This document shows positions 11,907-24,969 of a DNA stretch of 64,000 nucleotides, piece by piece (position 1 is the stretch's first letter; every line of letters begins with the position of its first letter). Origin of the DNA: Pontederia crassipes. Taxonomy: Eukaryota; Streptophyta; Magnoliopsida; Commelinales; Pontederiaceae. The notes beneath the pieces are model-generated. The model saw nothing but the letters and a program-made list of their open reading frames with translations, was not told the DNA's origin and ran no database searches. The position numbers and the translations under genes were made by a program. Location: NCBI GenBank assembly GCA_030549335.1, contig CM060189.1, forward strand, positions 34,557,001 through 34,621,000, written 5' to 3'.

Positions 11907-12624
11907 CGTATTTTTGATTCGGTTTTCTAGTTATCTTTTAATATTCAAGTTCTCCCCTATTTCAATTTTTGAAAAAAAGAAAAAGAATATGAAAAAAAAT
12001 TGACTTATTTCTTCTTCAAACCTTACTCGTCTTCCTTATTTGTTCTACAAATCTTCTACAGTTTTAGGAAGAAAAAAAATTGAGAGGAAAAAAATTACCA
12101 AACAAATGAAAGGAAAGGTGCAAGAAAGATGAAAAGGACACAATAAAAATGCTTCTGGAAAATAAATTCAAAAAAAAATCTGAAAAAAAGGATTCAAAAG
12201 GAAGTGGAAAGAAAGAAAAAAAGAAAAGATTATTTCTGGAGCAATCTAACTTAAAGGAATTGATGATCTTTGATTTTATTCCAATACTGAATATTTGATA
12301 TTTGTCCTTATTTGATAATCTTTTTCTGAATTCTATTCCAAATTCAATGTCAACTTTTCTTTAGATCTTGCAATCATATTGATAAATTAGATTGATTAAA
12401 GTCATTTAGAATTGAGGTAAAATACAAGCGTCACCACATGATGTAGTGAGGTTGTAACTTTTATTGCAGAAAATTTCTTACAATGTCAACAAGGAATGAG
12501 TGTCACCACATGAGGTAAAGAGGTTATTTTTACCATTAACTTCTATTGCAAAAAATTTCTTACAATGTCAACAGGAAAGGACAAAAAACATAATCATATA
12601 AAATAATCAATTGATAAAACAGGA

Positions 12625-13687
12625 ATGATGGAGGTTATGACACAATATTTTCAACGTATTAGAAATATGATTACTGAACTTCATGATCAGATAGATGTGC
12701 AAAAGGATCAAATTGCACAAGTACAACAAGTTGGACATGATGAAGGGATGGAAGAGGAAGATGACGAAGCCTCTGTTACAAATTGGAGAAGGCATAGATG
12801 TGTTCGAATTGGAGGAAGAAGAAATGAACGAGAAAGGGAATAGAGATGCTACTGATCGATACACATATTCAATTAAATTGTCTCTCCCTACCTTCCAAAG
12901 TAAAACTGATCATGATGCCTATATTGAATGAGAACAATGAGTAGAAAGTATATTTGATTGTCATAATTACTTTCAGGATGAAAAAATGTTAAACTCATTG
13001 TTGTATCTTTTGTTAATTATGCTATTACTTTGTGGAATCAATTAATCATTAATGGGCACAGAAAATGAGAACCTCCAATTGAAAATTGGGATGTCATGAA
13101 AATTATATTGAGGACAAGATTTGTTACTCTATCATATTATCATGACTTACATATGAAATTGCAAACTATGAGGCAGGGATAGAGACTATTGAGAAGTAGA
13201 AACGACACTCATCTGCACCAACATAAATGAGGATCTTGAAGACACAATTGTAAAATTCATATGTGAGTTGAATCGAGAGAATTTTAGTGTTGTGGTATTG
13301 CAAGAGTATTTGAAATTGGATGAATTTCTGCATAAGACTATAAATGTTTAAAAGCATTGAAGAAAGATATTCATCCAATTATAAAATATGAAAAATTCAA
13401 ATTCCGTTTGAAAATCAAAGTGGCATGCAAATTTCAAGTTAGTTGATAAACAAACTAAAAAATTGGAGGAGAAAAATAAGGCTGAACATTTCAACTCAAG
13501 GGATAAAGGTATTTTATCTAATAATTCACAAAGAACTCAAGATATTAAATGTTTTTGTTATCTTGATTTAGGTCATATTTCTTCACAATGTCCAAATAAG
13601 ATTACGATGGATCCTTCGGAGAAGAAAGTGAGAAAGAAATTGAAGAAGTTGAAAAAGTATAGTAATTCTAAAAACAATTATATATGA
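12625..13687 (+). pseudogene. Gypsy gag relic with zinc knuckle
   Basis: Starts with MMEVMTQYFQRIRNMITELHDQ (plus strand), a Gypsy gag N-terminal helix. It continues in shifted frames with LSLPTFQSKTDHDAYIE and VESIFDCHNYFQDEK, then PPIENWDVMK near 13070, matching the retrotransposon gag core (usually about 100 residues). A final frame (13463-13687) carries a CCHC knuckle, CFCYLDLGHISSQC, and a basic tail. Several stops and at least two frameshifts, near 12830 and between 13150 and 13460, make it nonfunctional. Confidence 0.82.
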
Positions 13688-13699
13688 ATGTCTAAGAAA

Positions 13700-14705
13700 A
13701 CACTGAAGAACTTCAAAGAGAGATCATCTTTTATGTTTGTTGCTGTGCGCAAGATCGAACTTGTAGACTGATAATTGATAGTGAGAGTTGTGTTAATGTG
13801 CCAAGTAACTTTATGGTTGACAAGTTTGGCTTACACACTTTGAATTATCCCAAACCTTATAGATTTCAATGGTTAAATGAAAATGGAGAGCTTAAAGTTA
13901 CTAAACACATGTTGATTACATGAATTACTATAGTTTCCATAAGGATAAGTGTCATATAACACTTGTACCGTTACTACCACACCAAGTGTTCGAGGAACAA
14001 TTGCAAATAAAGAAGTCCATTGCCATTTATTACAAGGAACCTCATAATGCTATTCAAGTTTAGCAAACACAAAAAGAGAGCGAGAGTAGAGTTGAAAATT
14101 TGAGTGGAAAAAGCAATGATGTAAAAGTGAGCATGATGAGAGAAGAGAAAGGAAGAGTTAAAAATTTGAATGCAAACAATGAAAAAAAATTAACAGAAAA
14201 GATAAAAAAATGAGTGTTGTAGTTAGAATGAGTGAAAATTAGGAAATTTTTAACTCAATGAGGCCGATAATATTGTTAATATACAAGAAGTTTATAACTT
14301 AATTATCTAATGCTTATACTCCTTTGCCTACTCTTGTTATTTCTTAATTGCAGAATTCAAGACGTCTTGCTTAATAAAATACCTTCAGGTTTATCTCCAA
14401 TTAGAGGAATTGAACATCAGATTGACTTTATTCTGGGTGCGTAAATTTCAAATCGTTCAACTTACGAAAGCAACTTTGAACTTTGAAGAGACAGAATAGT
14501 TACAAAAGCAGGTGAAAGAACTTCTTTTTAAAGGACTTCATAAAAGGATGAGTCCTTGTATTGCCCATGTTTTACTAGTGTCAAACAAAGATGGAACTTG
14601 GCGAATGTGTGTTGATTATTGTGCATTAAACAATATTATGTTAAAATATCGACACCATATTCCTTGATTAGATGAAATGCTTGGTGAGTTGCATAGTTCT
14701 ACTAA
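13700..14705 (+). pseudogene. Gypsy protease and N-terminal RT relic
   Basis: Protease-like sequence appears at about 13740-13920 (CRLIIDSESCVNVPSNFMVDKFGL: the catalytic D-S-G triad reads D-S-E). From 14370 the RT entry phrase is visible (PSGLSPIRGIEHQIDF), followed in other frames by KRMSPCIAHVLLVSNKDGTWRMCVDY-like sequence near 14545-14620. The match stops around 14700, before the YxDD box, where LTR sequence begins. Stops and shifts are frequent. Confidence 0.72.
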
Positions 14706-14925
14706 ATTGCTTTTATTGTGAGGGAACTCATGCAATACGTTCTTTGGTAACTTTCGCTATTAATTACAAGGTTGGTACTCTTGTGATTAAATTAATCTAT
14801 TAGTAAATATTGATTGTTTGAAATTCCGTTGAGGTTGATATTCCACAGTCTGAAATTCGTTTGATCTCATTTTTTAATTATCATATATTATTTCGGTCAC
14901 TCAAGACATCGTTCTTGAGTATCAT
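14706..14925 (+). mobile_element. 3' LTR fragment of the Gypsy element
   Basis: Matches the downstream half of the LTR at 11660-11890, including GTTTGATCTCATTT and CATCGTTCTTGAGTAT, and is fused directly to RT sequence. Confidence 0.72.
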
Positions 14926-16420
14926 ATCAATATGTGAGAAAGGCTAGAAAAAATGATGAAATGAAAAAAATGAATGAAAAAATGCAATAAGAATAAGGTA
15001 ATAAGGTGATTATAATTGTATTATTTGACATCTTGATGTATCCAGATGATTAGATCTATTAGAGATTTTTACTTGACAACTGAAAGCTAACTCATGTGAG
15101 AACCATTGGTCAAAAGCTGATTACATGAACTTTCATGAGGCATATGGAAAATCATGAGTAGTCAAACCATTAGGGCGTCTAAAGCATAGCTAATAATTTT
15201 TTCACTTTTTTATAAACAAATAAACATATAAACTTGCTTTATACTTTGTTTTTTTTCACTTATGTTATTGTCCGAGTGTATATTTTATTGCACAAGTTTG
15301 AATTGGAATAAATTTAAAATTTTTTAAAATACAAAAAATCTAAAAGGATCATGATTAAATACTTGATGATGGGACTGCAAAATGATGGTATTAGAACAAT
15401 ATTAATCACAAGATGGAAACTACAATGAAACTATTAATGATTCTTGACTTTGATGTTGAGGTTGCTTGAAGACAAACAAGAATTTAAACTTGGGAGAATT
15501 TGATGCATATATATATATATATTGCATATGTCATTGCTATTTTTTTTGTGTTTTCAATCATTGTATGCGCGCATTGATCTTCTTATTTATTTTTTAAAGT
15601 CCTTTAAGTTAGAAGCTATCCACTTCGATTTACTTTATCCTCGTGATCATCATTCCGAAGATGCAAAGTAATTGGATATGAATAGTACAAAAAAAATAGA
15701 GCTCAAATATCACGTAAAGTCAATTTATAGTTGAACTCAGGTTGTGTTAAAATCATACTTGGGCTGAGTTGCTTCTAAAGATCTTGTCTGAATCGATTTT
15801 TACATGAAAGTCTTTTTACTAAAACCCACCCTAAGCTGCATATATCAGTCAAATTGAAAGACGACTATGATTTTTGAACGACTTTCATGTAAACTTTAAC
15901 ACCAAAATCAACTTCAAATCACATGAGGTTGTCGCCTTATAAATACTAATGTATGTCGACCCCACTGGATATGCAATATCAAAGTTTCAAACCTTAGATG
16001 TATGGAAGCAAGAGAACAAGTTCTACTATTTCAATTGAAGAATTGATGAATGAGTTTTTGGTGATCCAATAGTCTTGAAAAAGGCTCATTTTAGTGGTGG
16101 CAATAATTTGGAAGTTTGATTTATAGTTTCTAATCTTTTATTATATTTTTCTCTTAAAATTTTGTGTAAAATCATTTAATTATGAGGTATTTTCTTTGTA
16201 TGGGAAACACCAATTTTGAACCTTGTTTTCCCTTAATTGGTTTAATGATTTAGAATTATGTTAACATGCATATGACTTTTACTTAATACTCTTATTATAG
16301 TTGATAGATTTATTTGTTAACTATTTGGGAGTCTCCATTACTTGTGTTGCCGTACTCAAGTCAATATAAAGACATTTGATATTGCATTCAGATGTAATTT
16401 CATTCAGATGTCTTTAATTA
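14926..16420 (+). other. Probable noncoding LTR-element remnant
   Basis: A3-rich coding-free sequence leads to AAACTTGGGAGAATTTGATG (about 15486-15505), which resembles the polypurine tract and LTR start of Tat-like Gypsy elements. LTR-like sequence then begins TGATGCATATATAT. No second LTR or protein relic was found, so the family call is tentative. Confidence 0.4.
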
Positions 16421-17424
16421 TGAAATATCAAATAAATTGTTCAATAATTAATCGCATAAATTTGCATCTGAAAGTGACATACTTATGATAAATCTAAGTT
16501 AAATTTTAATTACTTATATATATTCTTAGTTTAGGATAGTTAGATTACATTAATCGAGCCTACAATTTTAATGATCTTTCCATTACTGAATTATAAATAG
16601 TATTTTAATTGCTAATTAAGAAATAACATAAAGGCTATATATTTGAACTTTAGCTTTCTCTTTCATTAATAAATTTATTTGAATTTCTCATATTAAAATT
16701 ATGTATATTTTATTTTAAATAATAAAAATATTTTTTCTTCAATTAGTTAACTAGAGTTAAAAGAAAAACAAGTCACTCATTCTTATGACAAAAATAACTG
16801 TTATTTTCACTTTATTATAACTCGATATAATGTATTAAAAGAGTGAATCCTTCTATAAAAGAGGGTAGTTACGTGTCCTCATCCACCACCAACCATGCAT
16901 ACTAAATAAAAGTGATGGCTCTTTCTAAGATAAAAGGATAAAATAAGGTGAAAGGAAATAAAATAATGAATAATAAAGTAAAGATGAATGATTGACAATG
17001 TTTAAAATTCAAATATGAATGCTAATGTCAACGATGTTAATTAAAAAGATTCAACAATGTTTTTATCGTTTCATGATTGATTTATATGATTGCACGATAT
17101 GTTCTATTGCATATTACATATCATTTTGTTTATGTCTTCATATTGAACTTCATATCTAACTTGATAATTATTATTTTTTCTGTATTTTGAATTCTCAAGA
17201 TCAATCAAAAGTGAATGGATATATTTTTTGTAGCATCTCGAAGAGGCATAATAGTTGCATGGTACAATTTTTGGTATAATAGTTGCATGGCCAATGATTG
17301 AGATCGGAGATTTTGACTTTGATCATGGACATGATTTTGACATTTAAATACGAAATTGTTGGTGTGTCTGCCTGATGTAGCATGAGATTGTGTTACTTAT
17401 AAGATTAATGTCTGTTGTACATAA
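16421..17424. other. AT-rich spacer left of the dirigent array
   Basis: No gene or terminal structure. A 16-bp phrase, TAATAGTTGCATGG, occurs twice near 17247 and 17277. Confidence 0.5.
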
Positions 17425-18465
17425 TTAGTGACCTAACATTGATCTAAATTTTCTTTGTGAATTTTATCTCTTTATATGATGCCATGTGACGCAAACTGGT
17501 GTTCTCTTCTCTGCTTCTTTTTTTTCTTTCTTTCTTTTTTGTAGTATTCAACACAAAGTCAGCTCTCCTTGAAATTTTCTGTGAAAAAAATCATATTACA
17601 CACCAAGTGGCACCGTTTCGTTTATCACAAGTTGAAGTTATTAAACGAAGAGCGAGTGTGCACGTTAAAACGACATCTATCAACTTAATTTGGATTATTA
17701 ATGAGGTGCTCCATACTAACTTTTTCATGTACAACTTGACGTGTTATGAACTAGTCAATAAGTTTGTGTCTGACTTAATGATCTTGTGAACTATTTTAAT
17801 ATCTTTTTGTACTCAGAACCAACTTCCTACAATTAATATGATATCCATGTGCAGAAGGTTGGGCTATCGTATATTATGTGGAAAAAGGGGTGTGTTGTTC
17901 TTTGTGTATCCGAACTTGTAAGGTCAAGTTTTTTTCTCTTTTTCAAACTTGTAAAGGCTTTTTTTTTTTGCCATTTTTTCAAACTTCTAAAGTTCCAATC
18001 CATATGGTCTAATTCATTTTTATTATTATTAAGATATTGATGAATAGATAACAAAGAAATGAATAGATAATAATAATGCAAATAATTCATCGATGAAATT
18101 AAATGAAATTAAAACGAATACCGAATACAAGTTGGTAGTAGCTTAAAACGTAATAACATAAATAAAATATTTAGTATTTCTTAATGTATATAGCTTAATT
18201 TCACCAATCCAATTTTTTTAAAAAAAACATGAAAAGAGGATATGAGTAACTTTTAATGAATGTATTTCTAAGACCGATAATGTTATAGCTTTTATATTAT
18301 ATTATATTATATATATTATCCCTATATCTTATATATAATAATTTTAAAATAATTGTTTTTTCATAAAAGAAAATTCTCATCTCACTTTCTTAATTGAGAA
18401 ATTATAATATATTTCAATCTCCCCTTAAATATCCATGGAAGTAAGACAAGGTAGTTCTAGGTGAT

Positions 18466-18471
18466 TTTATT
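18466..18471 (-). terminator. Polyadenylation signal of dirigent gene 1
   Basis: AATAAA on the minus strand, about 130 bases past the stop codon; conserved at the same place in all five genes. Confidence 0.6.
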
Positions 18472-18603
18472 CATTCATTCTCACAGTACATAAAGAATCA
18501 GGATGTAATACCTAGCAATACGACGCACAACAAAATACGGAACGAGGTGGCCGGGAATGAATGACGGGAGATCCGGCCAATGAATGGTTAAGAAAAATAT
18601 GGT

Positions 18604-19140
18604 TCAGTTCGCCAGCAAGAGGTAGATATCGTACTCCAGAAGCAAATACGTAGAATTGTACGAAAGAATCTTGTTAAGGGCGTATCCCCGTGCCAGCCGA
18701 AACTGGTCGGTGCCGCCGATGATGGCGCGGGCGCTCAAGGCCATGTCGGACTTCCCGTACATGGCCAGCGAGCTGTTGCCGTACTCGCCGTCGGAGAACA
18801 CGAAGTTGATCATGGTAAGCGAAGCGCGGATCCCCAGTGAGTCGTCGACGAGCATGCCCTGCGCCCGGCCGATCAGCTTGGAGCTCACCTCCGGCCCTTC
18901 CCTGAGGGCGTTGTCGAACACCCGGATGTCCCCGAAGAACGTCGTCGAGTTATTGTGGAGGCTGGAGACCAAGTAAGACGTGGGGCTCGGCGAGCCCTCG
19001 TAGAATTCGTGGAAGTAGAAGTGCACGTGGGTCATGTTCTTATCATCCGCGAGGCCGTCGGAACCTCTTGCCACGCCGACGACGACGGCGGTGGATACGA
19101 CGATCAGGAGGCCAAAGAAAGAGTGAAAATTGAATGCCAT
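18604..19140 (-). CDS. Dirigent-family protein, copy 1
   Basis: Predicted 178-residue secreted protein of the dirigent family (PF03018), intronless as usual. Residues 1-25 form a hydrophobic signal peptide. The T-x-x-x-F-Y-F-H motif is at 37-44, GRAQG at 91-95, INFVF at 111-115 and GGTxxFRxARGYA at 142-154. N-glycosylation sequons are at 63-66, 122 and 162. Dirigent proteins act in the apoplast, guiding stereoselective coupling of phenoxy radicals made by oxidases; the substrate here is unknown. I start at the ATG in an ACCATGGC context (19138-19140), not the in-frame ATG 27 bases upstream, because block 5 lacks the latter. This copy is the most divergent: Asp at 145 where the others have the family-typical Gly, Leu at 149, Arg at 25 and one residue fewer at the C-terminus. 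Confidence 0.93.
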   Translation of the reverse strand: MAFNFHSFFGLLIVVSTAVVVGVARGSDGLADDKNMTHVHFYFHEFYEGSPSPTSYLVSSLHNNSTTFFGDIRVFDNALREGPEVSSKLIGRAQGMLVDDSLGIRASLTMINFVFSDGEYGNSSLAMYGKSDMALSARAIIGGTDQFRLARGYALNKILSYNSTYLLLEYDIYLLLAN

Positions 19141-19197
19141 GGTTGCGAGCAGATTTGATGCATGCATGGATGAAGCATGAGGTCAAGGGGTTTGTGG

Positions 19198-19205
19198 TAT
19201 TTATA
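19198..19205 (-). promoter_or_regulatory. TATA box of dirigent gene 1
   Basis: TATAAATA on the minus strand, 58 bases before the chosen ATG, preserved in all five genes. Confidence 0.75.
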
Positions 19206-19245
19206 GGCGTATCTATGCATTGAGGTTGAAGTGGTTATCGTAAGA

Positions 19246-19269
19246 TTTTGCGTGCGCTCGTAGACTTTT
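19246..19269 (-). promoter_or_regulatory. Conserved GC-rich upstream element, gene 1
   Basis: The core GCGTGCGCTCG flanked by TTTT tracts stands out in AT-rich DNA. It recurs upstream of all five genes (29527, 32017, 55293, 60139). In this copy it sits only about 40 bases beyond the TATA box; in the others a deletion-free spacer puts it about 85-100 bases away. The binding factor is unknown. Confidence 0.5.
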
Positions 19270-20030
19270 CTAATTATTACAAGTAAAACTTTTATGATGT
19301 TGGGTGCAATGAATCTTCCTATTCGTTCTTTTTTTTTTACATGTCATATGAATTCTCCATTCTAATTCTAGTCAAAGAAATACATAAACGACGATTTAAT
19401 ACTGGATGACGCGTCCTTCCAGTATTATAAGTATAATAATATAATATTTATTATAAGACTCCAAAATCAAGACGTTGACATTTAGAATTTAATTTGGATA
19501 CACTATTTTTCTAAGGTGCATATTCAAGGTTTTACCAAAAGAATAATTCTTTGTTGGCCTCATACACGAGCTTAGTTGCATATACATTTCAAAAAATTAA
19601 CGAGTAAACTAAGTTATCCGTTAATATATATACATCATATGTGACGTAAAATTAAATCTCACACTTTCTCGAACGTTTTGAATAATTCCACATTTTTTAC
19701 CTGGAATATAAAGTCATAGTTTATTTAGTTTTCGATTACAGCATTTAATATAAAATTCCTCATCTTTCGAATAAAACAAACGGCTGTAATAATTTTACTT
19801 TGATTTTAATATATATAAATTGAAATATGCATATACATTTTAATCACGTGCGAATGATTCATTCAGTATAAACAGAATATCTTATGACATCAAATAAGAC
19901 TTAGAAGAGAAGCTTTTTCCTGCAATGAAATGTATTCTATTAATAAATATTATCTTTCTTAAATAATTTCATAATTAATAGCACTAGTAATAACATAATA
20001 TATATATATGTTGTCATACGAAATTTTTAG
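19270..20030. other. Upstream spacer of dirigent gene 1
   Basis: Noncoding host sequence shared with the same position in blocks 2-5, for example CTCGAACGTTTTGAA near 19668. No other gene. Confidence 0.7.
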
Positions 20031-23000
20031 TGTTGGATCACAAGGCGGGGTCAATTGGTGATATATCGAAAATAACGATTTTATGAAATACGTTACGTAA
20101 GTACAAAATCGATTGGGTATGAAGGCAACTTCAAAATGTGTGATAGTTGTTGATGAGGTTCAGCCACACCTTAATCTACGTCTCCACTCTGACTTCTAAT
20201 AGACCTATATTCTTTTATACATTAAGTTTTTCACAGTTATCGAAATAAGATGATTTTTTATTCTATAAAAATATAATATAATTATCTACAACTTTGACAT
20301 TTATCTTTCATACTAAATTTAATGAGATCATAATCGAATATTAAGATAAAATTCGGTTACTAAATTTGTTTATTTTAAATTAAACTTTTTAGATCTTTAC
20401 TCATTTATACATAATTTTTTGTACAAGTATCCAAATAAGATAATATTTGATTATATGGAAAGCTAATATCTAAAACTTTAATATTTATCTTTTATTCCAA
20501 ATATATTCATAAATTAATAATATATTAAGTGTAAGTTTAACACATAAAAATATCAACTTTAAATTTAATTTTTTGAGATTCGCTTGTTTAGGCATAACTT
20601 TGTTGTCCAAATAAAATGATTCTTGATTTTTAGAAAAAAGCTATGAGATTATATATAATTTTTATATTCATCTATTCATCCAAATCTCATTAGAACATTG
20701 ACAAATATTAACTGAAAGTTTAATGCACGAAGCATATCATTCTTTTTTAAACTTTTTCAGCACTCTCTAATCATTTGAAATTTGTATTATCAAAATATAA
20801 TTACATAGAGCATAAAATTTTTGCTTCAACAGTCTCTTCCTTTTTTATGAAGACAAACTGAGAAATATGAAAAGTATATAAGTTGGGAATGAAAAGATAT
20901 CATAGTCGAAATTTAACTCCTCCTAAAATTAAGCTTTCTTTACAATGGGTTATATGCATATAATAATATTAAATGTAAGCCATTTTCAATAGAATTACAT
21001 TAATGAGGTCCAAATAATTAACTAACGGTTATATATATAATTTAGCTATTATTTGTCTTATACGAATTTCTCCTATATTCTTATTATGTTTCTCCATCTT
21101 TTGTCTCATTAAAAAGTAGTTTTCAAATTAAACATAAGTGCGAGACAAATGTTAACTCCCCTTAATCTTGTCATCTTCTTAAATTTTTCAGTCCCCTTTT
21201 CATATAAGAAACAAACATATAAAATATTGTAAGGTAGATGGAAATAATTTTCATTCTTTTGTCACATTATAAAAGTTGTTTCAAATATAGTATATGTGAT
21301 AGACAAAAATAACTCTCTTAAGTTCATGATCGGTTCATAAAAATAAAATATGAAGTCAAAATTTTTTTAGAATTATAAAATCACATGTCTGAAAAATATC
21401 ATATAAGAGGATCAAAATTTGTCAAATTTAAATTGTACTTTACAAAAAAGTCTTTGGTAATTTTTATTTAACATGACAATATTTAATATGAGTAGGGGAA
21501 TTAATGTTTCAAACTTTTGAATAAGCTCCCCTTATCATTGTAGTCATTTTTTTATTCTTTCTTTCTTTCTTTCTTTCTTTTTTTCATTGTGCTAGCTATT
21601 TGAAGTTATGAATGAGGGGAAAGAATGCTTACTACATGACATGATAATTTTATAGATTAAAAGGTAAGAGTCATGTCGAGTTAATTCACAAAGATAAATT
21701 TATGCATCAATTTGGGTTGGAGATGTATACAACAAGTTAAAGATTATTTCCTCATAAAGATGCTTCTTTTTAAACATGTCATTAGTATAAGATTAATATT
21801 TAAAATCTTATGCATTAATTTGTAAAGAAACCACAATGTGTATGTATATTCAAATGACTTATAGTATAACAAGTTAAAATTCATGTTTGAATTCATACTC
21901 AAGGGTCATAACACAAGTCATATTAAAAATTATGTAAAACATGTTTTATATAAATATGAAGTCTCTTTTATATAATCATCATTATGAACATCAAAATTAA
22001 TATTATCATCATCATTACTAGAGAAATAAGATGAATTGGAAGCTACCTCATCATCTTCACACTTTGTCATTAAGCACAAGACTTCATTCTTGGATGTTGT
22101 GGATGTAGAATTCTCAATTTATTTATTGTTCAAATTCGATGTCCCTTTTTTTTTATCAAAATTGTTCCTTTCATAGTGATTTAACAAAACTTGTCAAATT
22201 TCATGAGATGTAGAACAACGTGAAATGATATTAAATTTTATACATTAAAGCACAATAAATTATATCTCGAGCTATAGAATCGAGTTTGGCAAGTGAAATT
22301 TGAGAATCATTGTATTAAAAAAAGAAAGATCAACAGAAATATCATTTATAACTTTCTTAGTCCTTTCAAAATCATTTCAACTATTTCCAAAAGTCATAAT
22401 AAGAGAACATAAATAGAGTTGCATGTAAATCTTCCAATGGGATAAGATTAAGTTACAAAATTTTGACAGAAGAAAAACTGATTGATATTCTTGAAAAATA
22501 TGTCACATGCTATAAATGATGGTTAAATCTATAAAAAGAAACAAAAGAAATCTTGCTATGGTTCCAATTGTTGGATCCCAAGGCATATTGGTGTTTTAGT
22601 GAAAATACAAATTTTAAGAAATACATTACTGAAGCACAAAATCAATTTGATAAACTTAAAATAAAATACAAAAATACTCAAATAACATACATAATAAAGT
22701 AGGAAGAAGAAGGGGAGAGAGAGAAAGGCAAATTCATGATGCACGATAGTTGTTGACGAGGTGCAACCACCTTGGCCTATGTCTCGCTCTGACTTCTCGA
22801 CCTCGAGATCGTCAAAATTTCACTAACACCATTTTTTGATTCCAAATGGAGAAAGGAAGAATTATTTTATAGCTCATGCTTTTTCACCGCTTCAAAAGAT
22901 AAGGCACACATCTCCTACTCAGAAGGTTTCCCCATTTTTTCTCCGCTCAAGAAGTAAGACACGACCTCTTTTCAATCAAGAGCTAAACAAATATATTACA

Positions 23001-24062
23001 ATATCACAAGAACACTCCAATATTTTTTTACAATTTGAAACCTCACACAACAGTAAGAGAGAAAAAAATATTTGCAATTTATAATTCAAGTGAACTTCCC
23101 AAATGTTCTCATTCACTTTCCTCGTCTTAGTCTTCTTGATTTGGTTTAGACTTCTTTATAGCCTCCAACCTTCCTTATAATTAATCATTGATAAAAAAAT
23201 AGTCAATTTGTATTTTTCTGCATTGAAGCAGATGTATGTTTCTTCTAGCGCGCGCCCATTTTGGACTAGTCGTTGTCATTACTCAAACAAAAGAGACGTC
23301 TATTTCATGAAGCGGATGTCCGTACCAACAAGACTCGAGTCTCGGAGATTTGCAGTCGTTCTAACACTTACCGATTGTTCTAGTAGCTTCTCGATGTCCA
23401 TGTCATTCTTCAGCGAGCGTCCATTTCTCAAAGCGGCTCATCCGTTACTTTTTGCATAGTTATTCAAATGAGATATATTTTATTCTATGGAAGCTAACAT
23501 AATTGTCTACAACTTTGATATTTATCTTTCATCTTTCATCTAATGGGATTATACTTGAATATTAAGCCAAAGTTTAGTTCATAAACTTATTCTTAAATTA
23601 AACTTTTTAAATCTTTACTCTTTCATACGTAACTTTTTTGTATTAGTATGCAAATGAGATGATTTTGATTTTATGAAAAGCTAAAAAAACTAACAACATT
23701 ATTTACAACTTTTATCTTTATCTATTATCCCAAATATAATTAATAAAATAATCAAATATTAAGTGCAAGTTCAACACATAAAAATATCAAATTCAAATTT
23801 AACTTTCGAGCTTCACTTATTTAGGCATATTTTTTTTGTGTGACTATCCAAATAATATGATTTCTTATTCTTTAAAAATCTATGATATAACTTTTATATT
23901 CACCTATTAATCCAAATCTCATGAGAATATAGACAATTATTAATTAAAAGTTTAATGCATGAAATATTTTTATTTAAGCTTTGTCGACACTCTAAATATA
24001 ATTTTAATTTTTTGAAATTTGTATTATCAAAATATAATTATATAAGATATACAAATTTTGTT
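20031..24062 (-). mobile_element. Noncoding LTR retrotransposon (LARD/TRIM-like) in block 1
   Basis: Two related LTR segments begin TGTTGGATC at 20031 and 22569. They share the GACTTCTxxxAxx region, ATTTATCTTTCAT and the end GAAATTTGTATTATCAAAATATAATTA. The left LTR is about 0.8 kb. The right one is about 1.5 kb because it holds 640 bases (about 22800-23450) missing on the left. A degenerate Met-tRNA primer site (GCTATGGTTCCA, 22555-22566, minus strand) adjoins the right LTR, setting the orientation. The 1.7-kb interior has no gag or pol. Blocks 2, 4 and 5 lack the insertion (compare 29875 and 55980). The target duplication is not clear. Confidence 0.72.
21557..21584. repeat. (TTTC)n microsatellite
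   Basis: About six TTTC units inside the noncoding LTR element. Confidence 0.9.
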
Positions 24063-24969
24063 CTAAATAGAATAAAAAGTGTTTATTAATGAATAATCTA
24101 AACACCACCACCCTTAGACCCACATACAAATTGATGGTAGGAAAAAAATAACGTAGAGATACTTGAATTATACGAAATGTATAATAGTTTATCAGTAATA
24201 CAATAAGTAGTTAATGTAAAAAGTTAAAGAAAAAAATATTTATTGAAATAATTAAATGCTAATTATCATGGATTTCAAAATCTAAGCTAATTGACATAAA
24301 AATGCTTATTACAAAATAACTAAAGTTATTATCTGAGAAAATTTAAATTATAACTAAGAGATTAAGCAAATCATAGATAAAAAGCATGTAGTGAAAAATT
24401 AACTGAAACGTTTGGAATTGCTCCTAAGAACCATTGCAGGAGAGAACAAGATGTGGTTACTTGTGCATCTTATCTACTAGGTATCTAATTAGAGGGCCAT
24501 TTTCATGAAGATTTTATGAACACACCATGCATCCAAAATGGTACCAAGTAGAGAAACGTTGTTATAATATGAGGCAAAATTCATAAATAGATTTTAAATC
24601 CACATAATTAGCAAACGTAGTTATAATATCCTTTTGACGCAAAATTGGAATCGCGATCACATCATCAAAATATTGCTCGATAATGTAGATCATGGCCTAG
24701 ATTGAAATTCAAATAATTTGTCCGCGTACACAGATTTCTTTAATAAAGGAATGAGCGTGAATATCAAAATATATGATTTCTTTAAAATATTCATGACGAA
24801 AGTCTAATATGATGATATCATCACAACGCTATGTGTCAAGACAAATGTTGGATCCCATTTTAATAGATTTAACTATCATTAAATTAATCCGATATAAGTT
24901 ACCATTAATTTAATTAGAATCGGTCGAACTAATTAGTTAGAGCTGAAACTAAAATAAGATGTCAAACAA
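24063..24969. other. Distal spacer of block 1
   Basis: Host sequence collinear with 55990-56960 and 61000-61940, including GGAATTGC-type and CCATGCAT-type phrases near 24414 and 24527. Noncoding. Confidence 0.75.

Larger units (their letters stand above)
11271..14925 (+). mobile_element. Truncated Ty3/Gypsy retrotransposon
   Basis: Order: a 5' LTR ending near 11890 (TATAAATA promoter-like box near 11603), a Met-tRNA primer site at 11895, gag relics, a protease relic, the first part of RT, then a jump directly into the downstream half of the LTR (14706-14925). The two LTR segments (about 11660-11890 and 14710-14925) share GGTTGATACTCTTGT-type and CATCGTTCTTGAGTAT words. Everything from mid-RT to mid-LTR is deleted. 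The left border of the 5' LTR is uncertain. Confidence 0.78.

Noticed and set aside
19111-19167. Longer dirigent N-terminus starting nine residues upstream
   Set aside because: The upstream ATG is absent in block 5, lies close to the predicted transcription start, and would precede the signal peptide.
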